Assembly: GCF_900100765.1 (NCBI RefSeq)
Contig: NZ_FNFO01000011.1
Location: forward strand, 267,218 to 331,217
DNA: 64,000 nt
DNA from: Catalinimonas alkaloidigena
GTDB lineage: Bacteria > Bacteroidota > Bacteroidia > Cytophagales > Flexibacteraceae
Direction: 5' to 3'
Below the pieces are notes generated by a model, which had not been told where the DNA came from, searched no databases, and worked only from the letters and a program-made list of their open reading frames with translations. Both the position numbers and the translations under genes were made by a program. This document shows, piece after piece, positions 17,549 to 27,157 of the stretch (its first letter is position 1; every line of letters starts with the position of its first letter).

Positions 17549-19774
17549 ATGAAAGCACTGACCTGGCAGACGGTTGTCGATTTCCTGAAAGGGGAGAGCG
17601 TGAGCATGGCCTTCCGGTACATCTCGGGAGCGTTCATTCCGCTTTTGTTCTTTCTGGCGCAGGGCGATCAGGCCACCGGACTGACGCTGATGCTCGGTAC
17701 GTTGCTGGTATCGGGTGCCGACAAGCGCGAGCCCGTTCGGCGTAAGGTCAAAACCCTGGCGCTGACCATCCTGCTGTCTTCCACGCTGAGTGCGGTGGTG
17801 ATGCTGGCCGCGCACCAGTATGTGCTGCTGTTTCCCCTGATCTTCCTCTTCATCTTTCTGTTGGGTTACGTAGCGCCGTTCGGCACTCGCTACGCCTCAA
17901 TGGCCTTTATGGGCAACCTGGCGATCATCATCGCGCTCAGCACCTATCGTTCCTACACCACCCCGGCAGCCATTATACACCACCTGTTGCTGTTGCTGGC
18001 CGGCGGCATCTGGTATGCTGCCTATGCGCTGACCCTCAGCGCCCTCTCGGCGCGCCGTCAGTTGCGGAAAACCATCGCGACCTGCATGGAGCGCACCACG
18101 GCTTACCTGGAGCAGCGGGTGCGCCTGTTCGACGAACGCGAGGACCTGGGCGAAGGGCTGCTGGCGCTGTCGGACCGGCAGACGGACGTGACCTACGCCC
18201 ACACCGACGTGCGCGATTTTCTGTTCCAGTGGATCCGACCGTTGCAACAGGAGGGCTCCTGGGAGCGGAAGATGCTGATGATTTTTGTGGAGTTGCTGGA
18301 AATTCAGGAAACGGCGCTGGGTACGCCCATCGACTACGAGCGGTGGCGCGGGTGGCTCACCACCTTTCCGGAGCTGGACGTGGTGCCGCGGTTCAGCCGG
18401 ATGATGGTGGCTGAACTGGAAGGCTACTACCGTTTTTTCAACAGCCGCAAGAAAACCGTTCCCTCTGAGGAAGCGCGTCTGGAGCGTCAGGCCGAAGAGG
18501 CCCGGCAGGTGCTCGATCAGTTTCAACGGACCATCGGCAACGACCCGGAGCGGCGAATGGCGTACCTGCGGGCGCGGCGCATTTTGACCTACCAGGAGAT
18601 CCAGTTCAAGAAACTGCAATCGTTGCGTCGTATCCTGGAAAACCGCGCCCAGCAGACCGAAACGAAGATGGACGACCGGATGCACTACCGGTTTGCCAAC
18701 ACGCCCGAAATGACGTGGGAAGCCATCCGCAACAACTTCACCATCCGCTCCAGTTACTTCCGCTATGCACTGCGGACCTCCATTACAGCGGTGGCGGGCT
18801 ACCTGTTCGGCATGGCGCTGGGCTTCCAGAATCCCTACTGGGTGCTGCTGACGGTCCTGGTGATCTTGAAGCCGGGCTACGCCGTGTCGCGGCAGCGGTT
18901 CACCCACCGCCTGATCGGCACGATCCTGGGCGCACTGATTGCCTACGGACTGTACCTGCTGCATCCGTCGCAGACGGCGTCCATCGCCATTTTCGGCACG
19001 GCCTTTTTCATTGCGTTCTGCTTCGTGACGGAGTACTATGCCGTAGCGTCGGTGTTCGTGACGATCTACGTCGTCTTTCTGTACAGCTTTCTGCACCGCG
19101 AAATTCCGGGTGCGGTGCTGTTCCGGGTGGTCGACACGTCGGTCGGTGCCGCGCTGTGCTGGGTCGCCATGCACTACCTCTGGCCCTCGTGGGAATACCA
19201 GAGTTTTCCGTATTACCTGCGCGTTTCGCTCGAATCGAACCTGAGTCTGCTCCGGAAAATCACCCGCCTGGTGGGGGAAGGGGCCTGGCAGCAGACTTCG
19301 TACCGGCTGTCGCGCAAGCGGGCTTACCTCGATCTGGCCAACGTGGTCTCCTCCTTCCAGCGGTTGAAGAACGAACCTCGGCGCAAGCAGGAAGACCTCG
19401 CGCCGTACGGCAGCCTGATTCTTCTGCATTCGGCCGTGATGTCGGTCATTGCCTCCATCGGCGTCTACCTGAGTCGCCATCCCCAGTTGCTCCAGGTGCC
19501 CGGCCTGTATGGCCAATTGCGCGAGGCCCAGCGGCAGCTGGAACAGACACTGGGGCTGGTTTACAAACGGCTGGATCAGCCTGTGCCCCTCACCCCGGCA
19601 GAACCCGAACACGCATTGCCCGCACCGTCACCTCAGGGCGCCGATACAAGCGACGAAGCCTTTCTGTTTGAAGAAATCGCACACCTGAACGGGCTGATCG
19701 TGCGTTTGCAGGAGCAGATCAACCGCACCCGGGGCGTGCGCCTGGCCCGCCGCAGCGAAGTGCTCGTACCCTGA
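17549..19774 (+). CDS. FUSC family inner-membrane protein (YccS/YhfK-like)
   Basis: A 741-aa membrane protein. A first block of hydrophobic helices lies at about residues 20-165, followed by a long soluble helical segment (about 170-390), a second helical bundle at about 400-530 (GYLFGMALGFQNPYWVLLTVLVILKPG is the FUSC signature), and a cytosolic C-terminal part with coiled-coil ends. The family includes aromatic-acid and fusaric-acid efflux proteins and YccS, but most members lack a proven substrate. The layout (two FUSC-type halves) matches the family. The stop is followed by a loose copy of the dispersed repeat. Confidence 0.9.
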   Translation: MKALTWQTVVDFLKGESVSMAFRYISGAFIPLLFFLAQGDQATGLTLMLGTLLVSGADKREPVRRKVKTLALTILLSSTLSAVVMLAAHQYVLLFPLIFLFIFLLGYVAPFGTRYASMAFMGNLAIIIALSTYRSYTTPAAIIHHLLLLLAGGIWYAAYALTLSALSARRQLRKTIATCMERTTAYLEQRVRLFDEREDLGEGLLALSDRQTDVTYAHTDVRDFLFQWIRPLQQEGSWERKMLMIFVELLEIQETALGTPIDYERWRGWLTTFPELDVVPRFSRMMVAELEGYYRFFNSRKKTVPSEEARLERQAEEARQVLDQFQRTIGNDPERRMAYLRARRILTYQEIQFKKLQSLRRILENRAQQTETKMDDRMHYRFANTPEMTWEAIRNNFTIRSSYFRYALRTSITAVAGYLFGMALGFQNPYWVLLTVLVILKPGYAVSRQRFTHRLIGTILGALIAYGLYLLHPSQTASIAIFGTAFFIAFCFVTEYYAVASVFVTIYVVFLYSFLHREIPGAVLFRVVDTSVGAALCWVAMHYLWPSWEYQSFPYYLRVSLESNLSLLRKITRLVGEGAWQQTSYRLSRKRAYLDLANVVSSFQRLKNEPRRKQEDLAPYGSLILLHSAVMSVIASIGVYLSRHPQLLQVPGLYGQLREAQRQLEQTLGLVYKRLDQPVPLTPAEPEHALPAPSPQGADTSDEAFLFEEIAHLNGLIVRLQEQINRTRGVRLARRSEVLVP

Positions 19775-19780
19775 GTGCAT

Positions 19781-19807
19781 GAGTGATTGAAGACGCGGAG
19801 CGCAGGG
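19781..19807 (+). repeat. Dispersed GC-rich intergenic repeat, divergent copy
   Basis: It begins GAGTGATTGAAG and contains GACGCGGAGCGCAGGG. It resembles the repeats at 7226 and 10339 and, like them, lies directly after a plus-strand stop codon. Confidence 0.35.
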
Positions 19808-19865
19808 CGTTACAATGCTGTAATTCTTGTAATAATAGAGTAAATGAGCGGGGCCTCCACCGTAC

Positions 19866-20966
19866 TTACGGGGCGACTTTGCTGGTTTCCCGAGCCTCAC
19901 GTTTCACTTCCTTGCACACATCGTGGACAAAGGCGAGTTTCTCGACGACTTTGGGCGGAATCACGAACGGATAGAGGTCGTGGTGTCCCATGCTGCGGTT
20001 GAGGCTGTTCATGGCGAACGTGAGCGGCAACCAGCGGTTGATCAGCCCGTCGAATTTCTTCAGGCGGTACGGATCGCGGTCCATGTCGGCTTCCAGACTG
20101 TCGTCGGCTTCGTCGGCCACAATGGGACTGACCGACATCCCAAAGGAGTAGGCGGTTTCGAGGGTATCCACAATGTGGAGGTAATGCGCCCAGGTTTCGG
20201 CCCAGTCTTCCCAGGGATGCGTCGTGGCATACGCGCTGATGTACTCCTCCTGCCAGTGGTCGGGCGGGCCGGTTTCGTAGTGTTTCTCCAGCGCCTCGCC
20301 GTAGTCCGCTTGTTCATCGCCGAACAGCGCACGGAACGCTTCCTGCCGTCCGTCGTCCGCAATCAGCCGGTCCCAGTAGTAGTGCCCCACCTCGTGGCGG
20401 AAGTGCCCCAGCACGGTGCGGTAGGCCTCGTCCATGTTCTTGCGTGCCATCTCGCGTTCAAGGTCATCCGCCTCTTCGATGTTGATGGTAATCAGACCGT
20501 CGGCGTGTCCGGTCAGTACGCGGGGCGCGCCCTCTTCGGTTGGATTGGCCAGAAAATCGAACGCCAGTCCCTTGTCCGGGTCCTGAAATTTGCTGATCAG
20601 CGGCAGTTTCATCCGAAGGAGGGCGTAGACGAGCCGGTGTTTGGCAAATTCCAGCGTCTGCCACCGGGCCACGTAATCCGGATTGCTCAGGTCGGGAACC
20701 GTGCGGTTCAGTTCACAGGCTTTGCAGTAGGCCGAGGGGCTGTCGGTCGGCACCAGCCAGTTGCAGACGCCATGCTGATGGTTGTCGCAGTAGCGGTACG
20801 TTTCCGGGCCGTTTTCGTAAATCTCGAATACGGCATCGTGAACCGGCACCAGCGGTACGAGTTTGAGTTTTTCGGGTTCGAAGCCCAGGGGATAACCACA
20901 CTTCTCGCAGTGGTGATTCTCGAAATATAAAAGCTGCCCGCAGTGGGTGCATTTGAAGAGTTGCAT
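19866..20966 (-). CDS. Zinc-ribbon putative metallopeptidase (Peptidase_Mx type)
   Basis: A protein of 366 aa without a signal peptide. Residues 6-23 form a zinc ribbon (CTHC and CEKC), and a second Cys group lies at residues 60, 68, 81 and 84. HEVGH at 191-195 is the zinc-metallopeptidase motif, in the context GHFRHEVGHYYWDRL. The C-terminal region contains the EDWAETWAHYLHIVDTLETA segment typical of this family, where the Glu is expected to be the third ligand. Family members are widespread in bacteria but lack a firm physiological substrate. It converges with FUSC. Confidence 0.88.
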   Translation of the reverse strand: MQLFKCTHCGQLLYFENHHCEKCGYPLGFEPEKLKLVPLVPVHDAVFEIYENGPETYRYCDNHQHGVCNWLVPTDSPSAYCKACELNRTVPDLSNPDYVARWQTLEFAKHRLVYALLRMKLPLISKFQDPDKGLAFDFLANPTEEGAPRVLTGHADGLITINIEEADDLEREMARKNMDEAYRTVLGHFRHEVGHYYWDRLIADDGRQEAFRALFGDEQADYGEALEKHYETGPPDHWQEEYISAYATTHPWEDWAETWAHYLHIVDTLETAYSFGMSVSPIVADEADDSLEADMDRDPYRLKKFDGLINRWLPLTFAMNSLNRSMGHHDLYPFVIPPKVVEKLAFVHDVCKEVKREARETSKVAP

Positions 20967-21404
20967 ACGCTTGCTTCGGAGGAGGAAAGTTGTGTGCGTT
21001 CCTCCGAATCAAGCATTCATACGCAGGGCGGTACACGAGGTTATCGCTTGATTCTCAAATTTTTACCTGCCTTCTTTTCCAGACCTGTCCGGTGTGGGTA
21101 ACGATGAAGTTCAGAGTGTCAGGAGCTAAAAGCAGGGACGATAAACCTGAAATTGAACCAGCGTCAGGAGCGGCTCCGGTCGGGTTGAAGCCAACTCGTA
21201 CGCAGAGTGCGCGACCGACTTGGTTCAGCGCGTATCCCTGTGCCAGCACCTGGCCGGTCAGCCGCTCGGGCGTGTTGCCGAGTTCTTGTCAGGAACCTGC
21301 CTGCCAGGTAGAAACGCCCGCAAAGGCCAGGAACATCTGGCCTGGCAAACGACCTTTTTCGACGTCGGGGCGTAGATGGGCAACGCCATGCGCCGGGGCA
21401 ATTT
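20967..21404. other. 438-bp gap with a possible decayed coding remnant
   Basis: On the minus strand an open stretch runs from 21288 down to the stop at 21055, directly after an in-frame TGA at 21289-21291. It has no strong ATG start (a GTG is at 21249). I do not recognise the 65-78 residues. A nested inverted repeat is visible: TGCCAGG at 21302-21308 pairs with 21341-21347, and GGCCAG at 21325 pairs with CTGGCC at 21337-21342. It could be a gene relic, a structured 3' region, or chance. Confidence 0.3.
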
Positions 21405-22544
21405 TTAGAAAAACGACAGCGTTTGGGCGGGATCGAGCAGGTAGTCGCCGGTGAAGCGTTGCTGGGGTTTCTCCGGCAGAGGGTGGAACGGCCCGGCCTT
21501 CACGTCGCGGAACAGCCGTTCCAGTTCCTGGTGCCGGAAGAAGCTCGCGCCGCCGAGGGCTTCCATCGCTTTTTCGACAGTTCGGATGGCCGCGTTGGCG
21601 ATTTCTGTTTTCCGGGTGAGGATGGCGATGCCCTGCGCATCTTCCGGCTGAAAGTCGAAATTCTGGCACAGGCGAATCGTGTCCTGCCACAACACCCGCG
21701 CCGTGGTGAGGGCGTTGTGCATTTCGCCGACCAGGTACGGAACGTGGGGCGGCCGCTGCGCTTTGGCCCGTAGCGTTGCGAGAACCAGCTGTTCGGCCCG
21801 CTCGGCGATGCCCACGTACACCGCCATGATCAGCGGCATGGCCACGGTCAGAATCACGTTCCAGACGGGGTGGTACGTGCCCCGGGGGCGTTTCAGCACA
21901 ATGGCCGATTCGGGTACAAAGACCCGGTCCAAGCGCACCGTGTGGGAGCCGGTGCCGCGCATGCCCAGGGTGTACCAGTCGTCCAGGACCGTAAGGCCCT
22001 CGGTCCGAAAAGGCACCGGGAAATGCAGCACCTGCCAGCCCGCCTCCGGGGCCTCGTACGGAGCGCTGGTGACCAGCACGTTGCCAACGGGTGCCTGGCT
22101 GGCGAAGTGTTTCTGCGCGGTGACGAGATAGCCACCTTCCGTCTTTTCGACCTGTCCGCTCGACTCCAGCCAGTCGCCGGCACCGGTGCTGACCAGAATC
22201 AACTGCTGGGCCGCCACTTTCTGCAACATGTCGGCGGCTCCCTGTCCGCGCTTGTATTTCCAGACGTTGGCCGCCACCAGGTGCTGGTGCATCGACAGGG
22301 CCAGGGCGGTCGAGCTGCAGTAATGGGCCATCGTGCGCAGCGTGTCGCACATGGCGCGGTGCGAGCTACCGGCGCCGCCCAGTTCTTCCGGAATCAGGGC
22401 CGAAAAAAAGCGGTGCTCTTTCAACAGAGCGTAGTTGGCCTGCACAAAGGTGTCGTGTTGATCGGCCGTAGCGGCGTTGGTGGCAAGGGTGGGACCCAGT
22501 TCTTCGACGAGGGCGATCCAGTCGTGGGCAATGACGTGTTCCAT
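21405..22544 (-). CDS. Acyl-CoA dehydrogenase family protein
   Basis: A flavoenzyme of 379 aa with the full ACAD fold: N-terminal helical domain (about 1-120; FFSALIPEELGGAGSSHRAMCDTLRTMA), central beta domain (about 125-225; VTAQKHFASQAP, TLGMRGTGSHTVRLDRVFVPE) and C-terminal helical domain. The expected catalytic Glu position is not certain, and the substrate could be an acyl-CoA or a related compound (the DszC/hydroxylase-like branch is possible). An AraC-type regulator lies 102 bp upstream on the same strand, which suggests joint expression. The protein ends LDPAQTLSFF. Confidence 0.88.
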   Translation of the reverse strand: MEHVIAHDWIALVEELGPTLATNAATADQHDTFVQANYALLKEHRFFSALIPEELGGAGSSHRAMCDTLRTMAHYCSSTALALSMHQHLVAANVWKYKRGQGAADMLQKVAAQQLILVSTGAGDWLESSGQVEKTEGGYLVTAQKHFASQAPVGNVLVTSAPYEAPEAGWQVLHFPVPFRTEGLTVLDDWYTLGMRGTGSHTVRLDRVFVPESAIVLKRPRGTYHPVWNVILTVAMPLIMAVYVGIAERAEQLVLATLRAKAQRPPHVPYLVGEMHNALTTARVLWQDTIRLCQNFDFQPEDAQGIAILTRKTEIANAAIRTVEKAMEALGGASFFRHQELERLFRDVKAGPFHPLPEKPQQRFTGDYLLDPAQTLSFF

Positions 22545-22646
22545 AAGGCAAGAGGTTGTGTGTGAATGAAAGATGAAGGCAAGATAGGCGCAGGCGGCCT
22601 GGGCCGGTTTTCTGAAAAGACAAAAAAATGTGCTGAGGAGCCCAGC

Positions 22647-23504
22647 CTACGAGGCGTGTACTTTTCGGTACTGCAGGGGGGAGGTGCCGAAGTGCTGTTT
22701 GAAGATCCGCGAAAAATGCGAGGTATTTTCAAACCCGCATTCCAGCACCAGCTCGTTGACGGGCCAGTCCGAGGTTTCCAGCAGGTGCCGGGCGTAGTGG
22801 AGGCGAGCCTGCGTCAGCCAGCGTCCGGGCGACATCTGAAACTGCTGTTGAAACTCACGCTTGAAGGCAGTGAGGCTACGGCCGGTAAGGCGGGCAAACT
22901 CTGCCAGCGTCAGGTTGTATTTAAAATTGGCCTCCATAATCTCGCGCAGCGAAGGCTTGTGCTGGTGGCACAGCTCCCGGAAATAGTGGCAAAGCGGTCG
23001 GTTGGTTTCGAACGAAACCAGGTGGGCGATCAATTCCTTGAATTTGATTTCCAGTAGGTGCGCGGGCGGCGGTTGCTCTTCCAGAAAGTAGGCGTACAGC
23101 GAGTGAAAGTAAGCCGATAGTGTACGGTTCAGGTGAATCGGGATGACGGCGTCGGTGGGCAGGGCGGGGCCGGCGGGTGGCGGGGGCAGCGAGGCGACCA
23201 CTTCGCGGATGAAGTGGTCGGGCAGGAACATGATGAGGGCACAGAACTCTTCCTCGAAAAATTTGTGGATGATGTTCGCCCCTTTCTTCACGAAAATGGC
23301 CTCTTCGGCATAGACCATGTAGTCCTGCGAAAGCGTACGCCACTTCTTCTTTCCGCTCAGGACATACACCACGTAGTTGTAGTGTGACCAGACGCCAAAC
23401 ACCGATTCCTGCTGCATGCATTTGTATTCTGTGAACAGTACGTCGGAGACTTCCAGTTTTCGGAACAGCCCCTGCTGCGAAGCAAAATCAAATAGGTTGT
23501 CCAT
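22647..23504 (-). CDS. AraC family transcriptional regulator
   Basis: A DNA-binding regulator of 285 aa. The N-terminal ~170 residues form an ExsA-like effector domain (WSHYNYVVYVLSGKKKW, EEAIFVKKGANIIHKFFEEEFCALIMFLPDHF). The C-terminal ~100 residues carry the two helix-turn-helix motifs of the AraC family (LTLAEFARLTGRSLTAFKRE and VNELVLECGFENTSHFSRIF). In Bacteroidota this type is common and ligands are mostly unknown. It is followed by the acyl-CoA dehydrogenase gene, its likely target or partner. Confidence 0.92.
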   Translation of the reverse strand: MDNLFDFASQQGLFRKLEVSDVLFTEYKCMQQESVFGVWSHYNYVVYVLSGKKKWRTLSQDYMVYAEEAIFVKKGANIIHKFFEEEFCALIMFLPDHFIREVVASLPPPPAGPALPTDAVIPIHLNRTLSAYFHSLYAYFLEEQPPPAHLLEIKFKELIAHLVSFETNRPLCHYFRELCHQHKPSLREIMEANFKYNLTLAEFARLTGRSLTAFKREFQQQFQMSPGRWLTQARLHYARHLLETSDWPVNELVLECGFENTSHFSRIFKQHFGTSPLQYRKVHAS

Positions 23505-23706
23505 GGGCGTAGGAGTTGCGGGTTAAAAAGAGTTAAGAGTTCGCTCTGCTGGTTTTTGGGAGTTTCGGTAACGAGGGGACCGGACGGAGAAAGCGTAGAA
23601 GAGCCTAGGAGAAAGCCCGGGCAGGCCTGCCTCACTCAATCGCCATGGCACACATGGCCACGTTCTTACCCGTTTACTGCGCGAGTCGCAGATGCATTCT
23701 GCCTGA

Positions 23707-24705
23707 TTATTCTTCTACCGGTGCGACGACTTCTTCCGGCAGGTAATGGTGCTGGACTTCGCGGGCCAGGTCTTGCAACAGGTGCAGCAGGCGGTCGGGG
23801 GATTCTACCCGGATGCGGTTGCCGAACGGCAGAAGCCAGCGGGCCATGCCTGGCAGAAAGGGCGTTTCGAAGTGGAGGCGCGTGCCTTCCGGGATTTTGA
23901 CTTCGTGCGTGAATCCCCAGAGGTAGCGTTGCTCGGCCGTGAAGCGCGCCGTGTTGCCCTTGAACAGCACCGCTACCTCTTCGGTCTTTTCGGTGACGCA
24001 GCTCGGTGGGGTCATGTACTCCTGGGGATTGAAGGGCGCCACGGGCGTATACTGTGCCGCCAACACCGCCAGGTTTTTCATCCGGTCCACCCGGAAGTCG
24101 CGCTGGGCCTGGCGCAGGCGGCAGTGGGCAATCAGGTGCCAGCCGGACCCGTAATACAACAGGCCGATGGGTTCGACCGTGCGGCGCGTCCACGTCTGGT
24201 TGTACGAAGAGAAATAATCGAGCTCGACCACCCGATGCTGGCTGAGCGCCTGTTGCAGCGTCGTCAGAAAGTGGTCCGGAAACTCACTCTTCTTCGCCCG
24301 CGCGCCGCCGCTACTTGCGGGACGGAACACCGCCACGCGATCGTCCAGTTCGGCGAGTCGTGCCTTGTCGCCGGGGCGCAACACCGCCCGGATTTTTGAC
24401 AGCGCCGACTGAAACGCAGGCCCTACCGACTGATCCGACCATTGTTCTACCAGCTTGGCTCCCAGCAGAAGCGCCCCGGCTTCGTCGGGCGTAAACATCA
24501 CCGGTGGCAGCCGATAGCCTTCGGGCAGGTAATAGCCTTTGCCCGCTTCGGCCCCAACGGGTACGCCGGCGGCTTCCAGGGCCCGCACGTCGCGGTAAAT
24601 GGTCCGCAGGCTTACGGCAAAGCGGTCGGCAAGTTCCTGCGCCGTGATTACGGGTTTGCTTTGCAGCAGGGTCAGGAGGGCAGTAAGGCGGTCGAGGCGA
24701 TGCAT
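23707..24705 (-). CDS. HTH/WYL-domain transcriptional regulator (YafY-like)
   Basis: A regulator of 332 aa. An HTH_11 domain occupies residues 1-60 (RLTALLTLLQSKPVITAQEL and VSLRTIYRDVRALEAAGVPV). A WYL domain lies in the middle (HRVVELDYFSSYNQTWTRR, VEPIGLLYYGSGWHLIAHC), followed by the WCX C-terminal extension (VAVLFKGNTARFTAEQRY). WYL domains sense nucleic acids or small ligands, and such regulators often control stress or defence genes; none is adjacent here. It is a single gene in a minus-strand run with a GNAT enzyme and an MFS transporter upstream. Confidence 0.92.
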   Translation of the reverse strand: MHRLDRLTALLTLLQSKPVITAQELADRFAVSLRTIYRDVRALEAAGVPVGAEAGKGYYLPEGYRLPPVMFTPDEAGALLLGAKLVEQWSDQSVGPAFQSALSKIRAVLRPGDKARLAELDDRVAVFRPASSGGARAKKSEFPDHFLTTLQQALSQHRVVELDYFSSYNQTWTRRTVEPIGLLYYGSGWHLIAHCRLRQAQRDFRVDRMKNLAVLAAQYTPVAPFNPQEYMTPPSCVTEKTEEVAVLFKGNTARFTAEQRYLWGFTHEVKIPEGTRLHFETPFLPGMARWLLPFGNRIRVESPDRLLHLLQDLAREVQHHYLPEEVVAPVEE

Positions 24706-24828
24706 AGGAGGGGGCAGAAAGGCGGGGAACCGTAGTCGAACGAATATACAATCTATTCCAGCAGGAAACCAGTCGGGCGGGTAGTTGGACGCGGAAAATC
24801 TGCCGCCTCCTCTGTTGAGACGGCTTTG

Positions 24829-25272
24829 TTACGTCAGGTCCAGGGTGCAGACCAGGTCGGTGTCGTCTACCGTTGCGCCCTTCTTTTGATAAAACGCGAT
24901 GGCGTCCTGATTGGCACGGAGCACCAGCCAGCGCATCTGCCGGCATCCGGCTTCGCGGGCAACTTCGATGACGCGATCCAGTAGCGTGGCGCCGAGCCCG
25001 TGTCCCCGATGCGTTGCCCGAATGTAGAGGTCGTCGAGGTACAGCGCTTTGCCGCTCCACGAATAATACGCATAAAAGTAGGTCGCAAAGCCGATGGGTG
25101 TTCCGTCGTCGTCCTCCACCAACAGCGCCCGGAAAATGTCCTGATCCCGCCGCAATTGCTCCGGCGACGTGGTCAGCTTGCCAGGCATGTCGAGGTAATG
25201 GGCAAATTCCAGCATCAGGGCGTACAACACTTCAAAGTCGGCCGGGTGGGCGCGTCGGATGGTAAAAGGCAT
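24829..25272 (-). CDS. GNAT family N-acetyltransferase
   Basis: A 147-aa acetyltransferase resembling the diamine/spermidine N-acetyltransferase branch. It starts MPFTIRRAHPADFEVLYALM. The YLDDLYIRATHRGHGLGATLLDRV segment carries the R/Q-x-x-G-x-G/A acetyl-CoA loop, and WLVLRANQDAIAFYQKKGA is the C-terminal signature. It acts in the cytosol. The substrate could be a polyamine or amino-group-containing small molecule, by family resemblance only. Confidence 0.9.
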   Translation of the reverse strand: MPFTIRRAHPADFEVLYALMLEFAHYLDMPGKLTTSPEQLRRDQDIFRALLVEDDDGTPIGFATYFYAYYSWSGKALYLDDLYIRATHRGHGLGATLLDRVIEVAREAGCRQMRWLVLRANQDAIAFYQKKGATVDDTDLVCTLDLT

Positions 25273-25424
25273 GGCTAGCGTTGGTTACGTTACTGGTAGT
25301 GCAGGGCAACAGGCCCATCTACCCGTCGAAAGCGCTACGTTCATTGTAGCGCGGGAAATGTGGCAAGCTACGCGAACGGGAGGTACCGTGAGGAGTCGCG
25401 CGGATGCCGACACAACCCCGAAGG

Positions 25425-26765
25425 TTATTTTTCCAGTGCATCGAGGCGTTGCCGGTGCACATTGAACTGAATGAGTTGGAGCAGCAGCGCGCCGAGGGCC
25501 AGGCCGCCCGCCACCCAGAAAAGCAGGTGTGCCGAGCCGAAGGTATCTTTCAATATGCCCAGTCGCGAGGCCCCGACCGAAAAGGCGAAGTTGCTGAGGG
25601 CCATGTAAAGTGCAAATTGCGTCGCCGCGACGCGCGGCGCACACAGGGCCATCGCCGTGGCATAAAACCCAATGGTAAAGACCATGTCGAGCAGCAGGTA
25701 GGCGATGATGTAGGAAGACACCACCCCGCGTTCCGGCCACAAGTGCGGCCCGGCCCCCAGCAGCACCGTCGCGACCATCAATACCAGGGCGGCGGCCGTC
25801 ATCGCTCGTTTGCGTCCGATCGTATCGACCAGCCGTCCGCCGAGCAGCATGCCGATCAGTCCGGCGGCCAGGTAACCGCTGGCGTTGAGCTGGGTAAAGG
25901 TCGTATCCTGCCAGCCCAGTTCCTGTACCGTGATCACGGTCAGGGCCGCTTCCAGCAGTCCCGAGGCAGCCCGGCAGGCGAGAATCGTACCCGCCAGGGC
26001 CAGGCTGGAGGGCAACACCAGCACCTGCACCAGATTCCGCCCGATGCTCTTCCAGTTGGGGGCCGTACTCAGGGTAGCCTGTGCACTGGCTTCGCCGCTA
26101 CTCCAGGGCAGCAGCCGTTCGCCGGGGCGTTCACGCAGCAGCAGCGGTACCACCATAATGGCCACCATCATCCCGGACACCAGCAGCGCGGTAGGAGGTA
26201 AACCCCAGTGGTTCAGGAGCCAGGAGACTCCCGCCGTGCTACCCGACATGCCCAGCAACATACTGCCCCGCATCACGCCGTTGGTGCGGGCTTGTTCCTG
26301 CAGGGGCACCACGTCGATGGCCATGCCGTCCACGGCGACATCCTGAAACGCAATAAAGAAGTAGGCGGCGAAACCGGCGATCGTCAGCCACGTGAGGTGC
26401 GCCAGCGGCTGCGCTACCAGCGCGAAGGCGGCGAAGCTCAGGGCCATGCCCAGTTGTGCGGCCAGCACCCACGGCCGGCGGCGGCCCATGGGCAGAAAAC
26501 TCCAGCGGTCCATCAGCGGGGCCACCAGCAGCTTCATGCTGACAGGCAGCAGCGCGATGCCGATAAAGCTCCCGATCTGCGCGGCCGACAGGCCCCGCTC
26601 TGCCAGGAACGCGGGCAGCGCCACCACAATAAAGCCGTACGGCAGCCCTTGGGCGGCGTACAGCACCGAAAAGGCCACGTAACGAAGCCAGCGTTGTTGG
26701 GTAAGGGCAGGGAGGTTCGTCGCCCGAGCCGCCCGCCATTTCACCATCACCTCTGATGGGGTCAT
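25425..26765 (-). CDS. MFS transporter (AmpG/RhtX-like)
   Basis: A 446-aa integral membrane transporter starting at the ATG at 26765 (MTPSEVMVKWRAA); a TTG six bases upstream would add two residues. Twelve hydrophobic segments can be counted. The first carries VAFSVLYAAQGLPYGFIVVALPAFLAE, close to AmpG/RhtX-type permeases, and the loop 2-3 region has PLMDRWSFLPMGRRRPWV. Siderophore, muropeptide or sugar uptake are the known roles in this branch. It is divergent from a Tat-exported Gfo/Idh/MocA oxidoreductase, a pairing often seen with sugar-type substrates, though this is only suggestive. Confidence 0.88.
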   Translation of the reverse strand: MTPSEVMVKWRAARATNLPALTQQRWLRYVAFSVLYAAQGLPYGFIVVALPAFLAERGLSAAQIGSFIGIALLPVSMKLLVAPLMDRWSFLPMGRRRPWVLAAQLGMALSFAAFALVAQPLAHLTWLTIAGFAAYFFIAFQDVAVDGMAIDVVPLQEQARTNGVMRGSMLLGMSGSTAGVSWLLNHWGLPPTALLVSGMMVAIMVVPLLLRERPGERLLPWSSGEASAQATLSTAPNWKSIGRNLVQVLVLPSSLALAGTILACRAASGLLEAALTVITVQELGWQDTTFTQLNASGYLAAGLIGMLLGGRLVDTIGRKRAMTAAALVLMVATVLLGAGPHLWPERGVVSSYIIAYLLLDMVFTIGFYATAMALCAPRVAATQFALYMALSNFAFSVGASRLGILKDTFGSAHLLFWVAGGLALGALLLQLIQFNVHRQRLDALEK

Positions 26766-27157
26766 GTGCAATTAATCAGTCAAAAAGTCGTGGGGCGACC
26801 GGCAGACGTTCGAGCAACCGCCCAGGCGCGTCGGACCCGTACCACCACGAGGGTACACGAGACGGTGGTACCTCAGGGCGAACAGTAGAAGAATCTCATG
26901 TTGAAGTTGTGTCCTGGAGGATAGAGCAATATCGCGTACAGCGCCGACATCTGCACCACATCGCCCAAAAACCTCTGGAAAAGGTACCTACTTTCGGGGG
27001 AGTGGGGCTACCTGCCGATTTGATTTTTAAACGCTGCGCGGCCTTCTGTGACGTGTTCGGCAATCGGGATGGGAATCGCTCCGATCACATCCTTCCCATT
27101 TCAAATTTTAGATCTATCTTGTGGAGAGTAACCATTCTATTTTTACCTCTCACACCT
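26766..27157. promoter_or_regulatory. Divergent promoter region MFS / Gfo-Idh-MocA
   Basis: These 392 bp hold no convincing gene; the in-frame extension upstream of 27158 has no protein-like character. TATCTTG at 27115-27121 fits the -7 box (7 of 8) and would start the oxidoreductase transcript near 27128, about 30 bases before the ATG. The -33 element is not clear. Confidence 0.5.

Noticed and set aside
26772..27157. N-terminal extension of the first Gfo/Idh/MocA gene
   Set aside because: A Tat leader starts at 27158 and a -7 box lies at 27115-27121, inside the extension.
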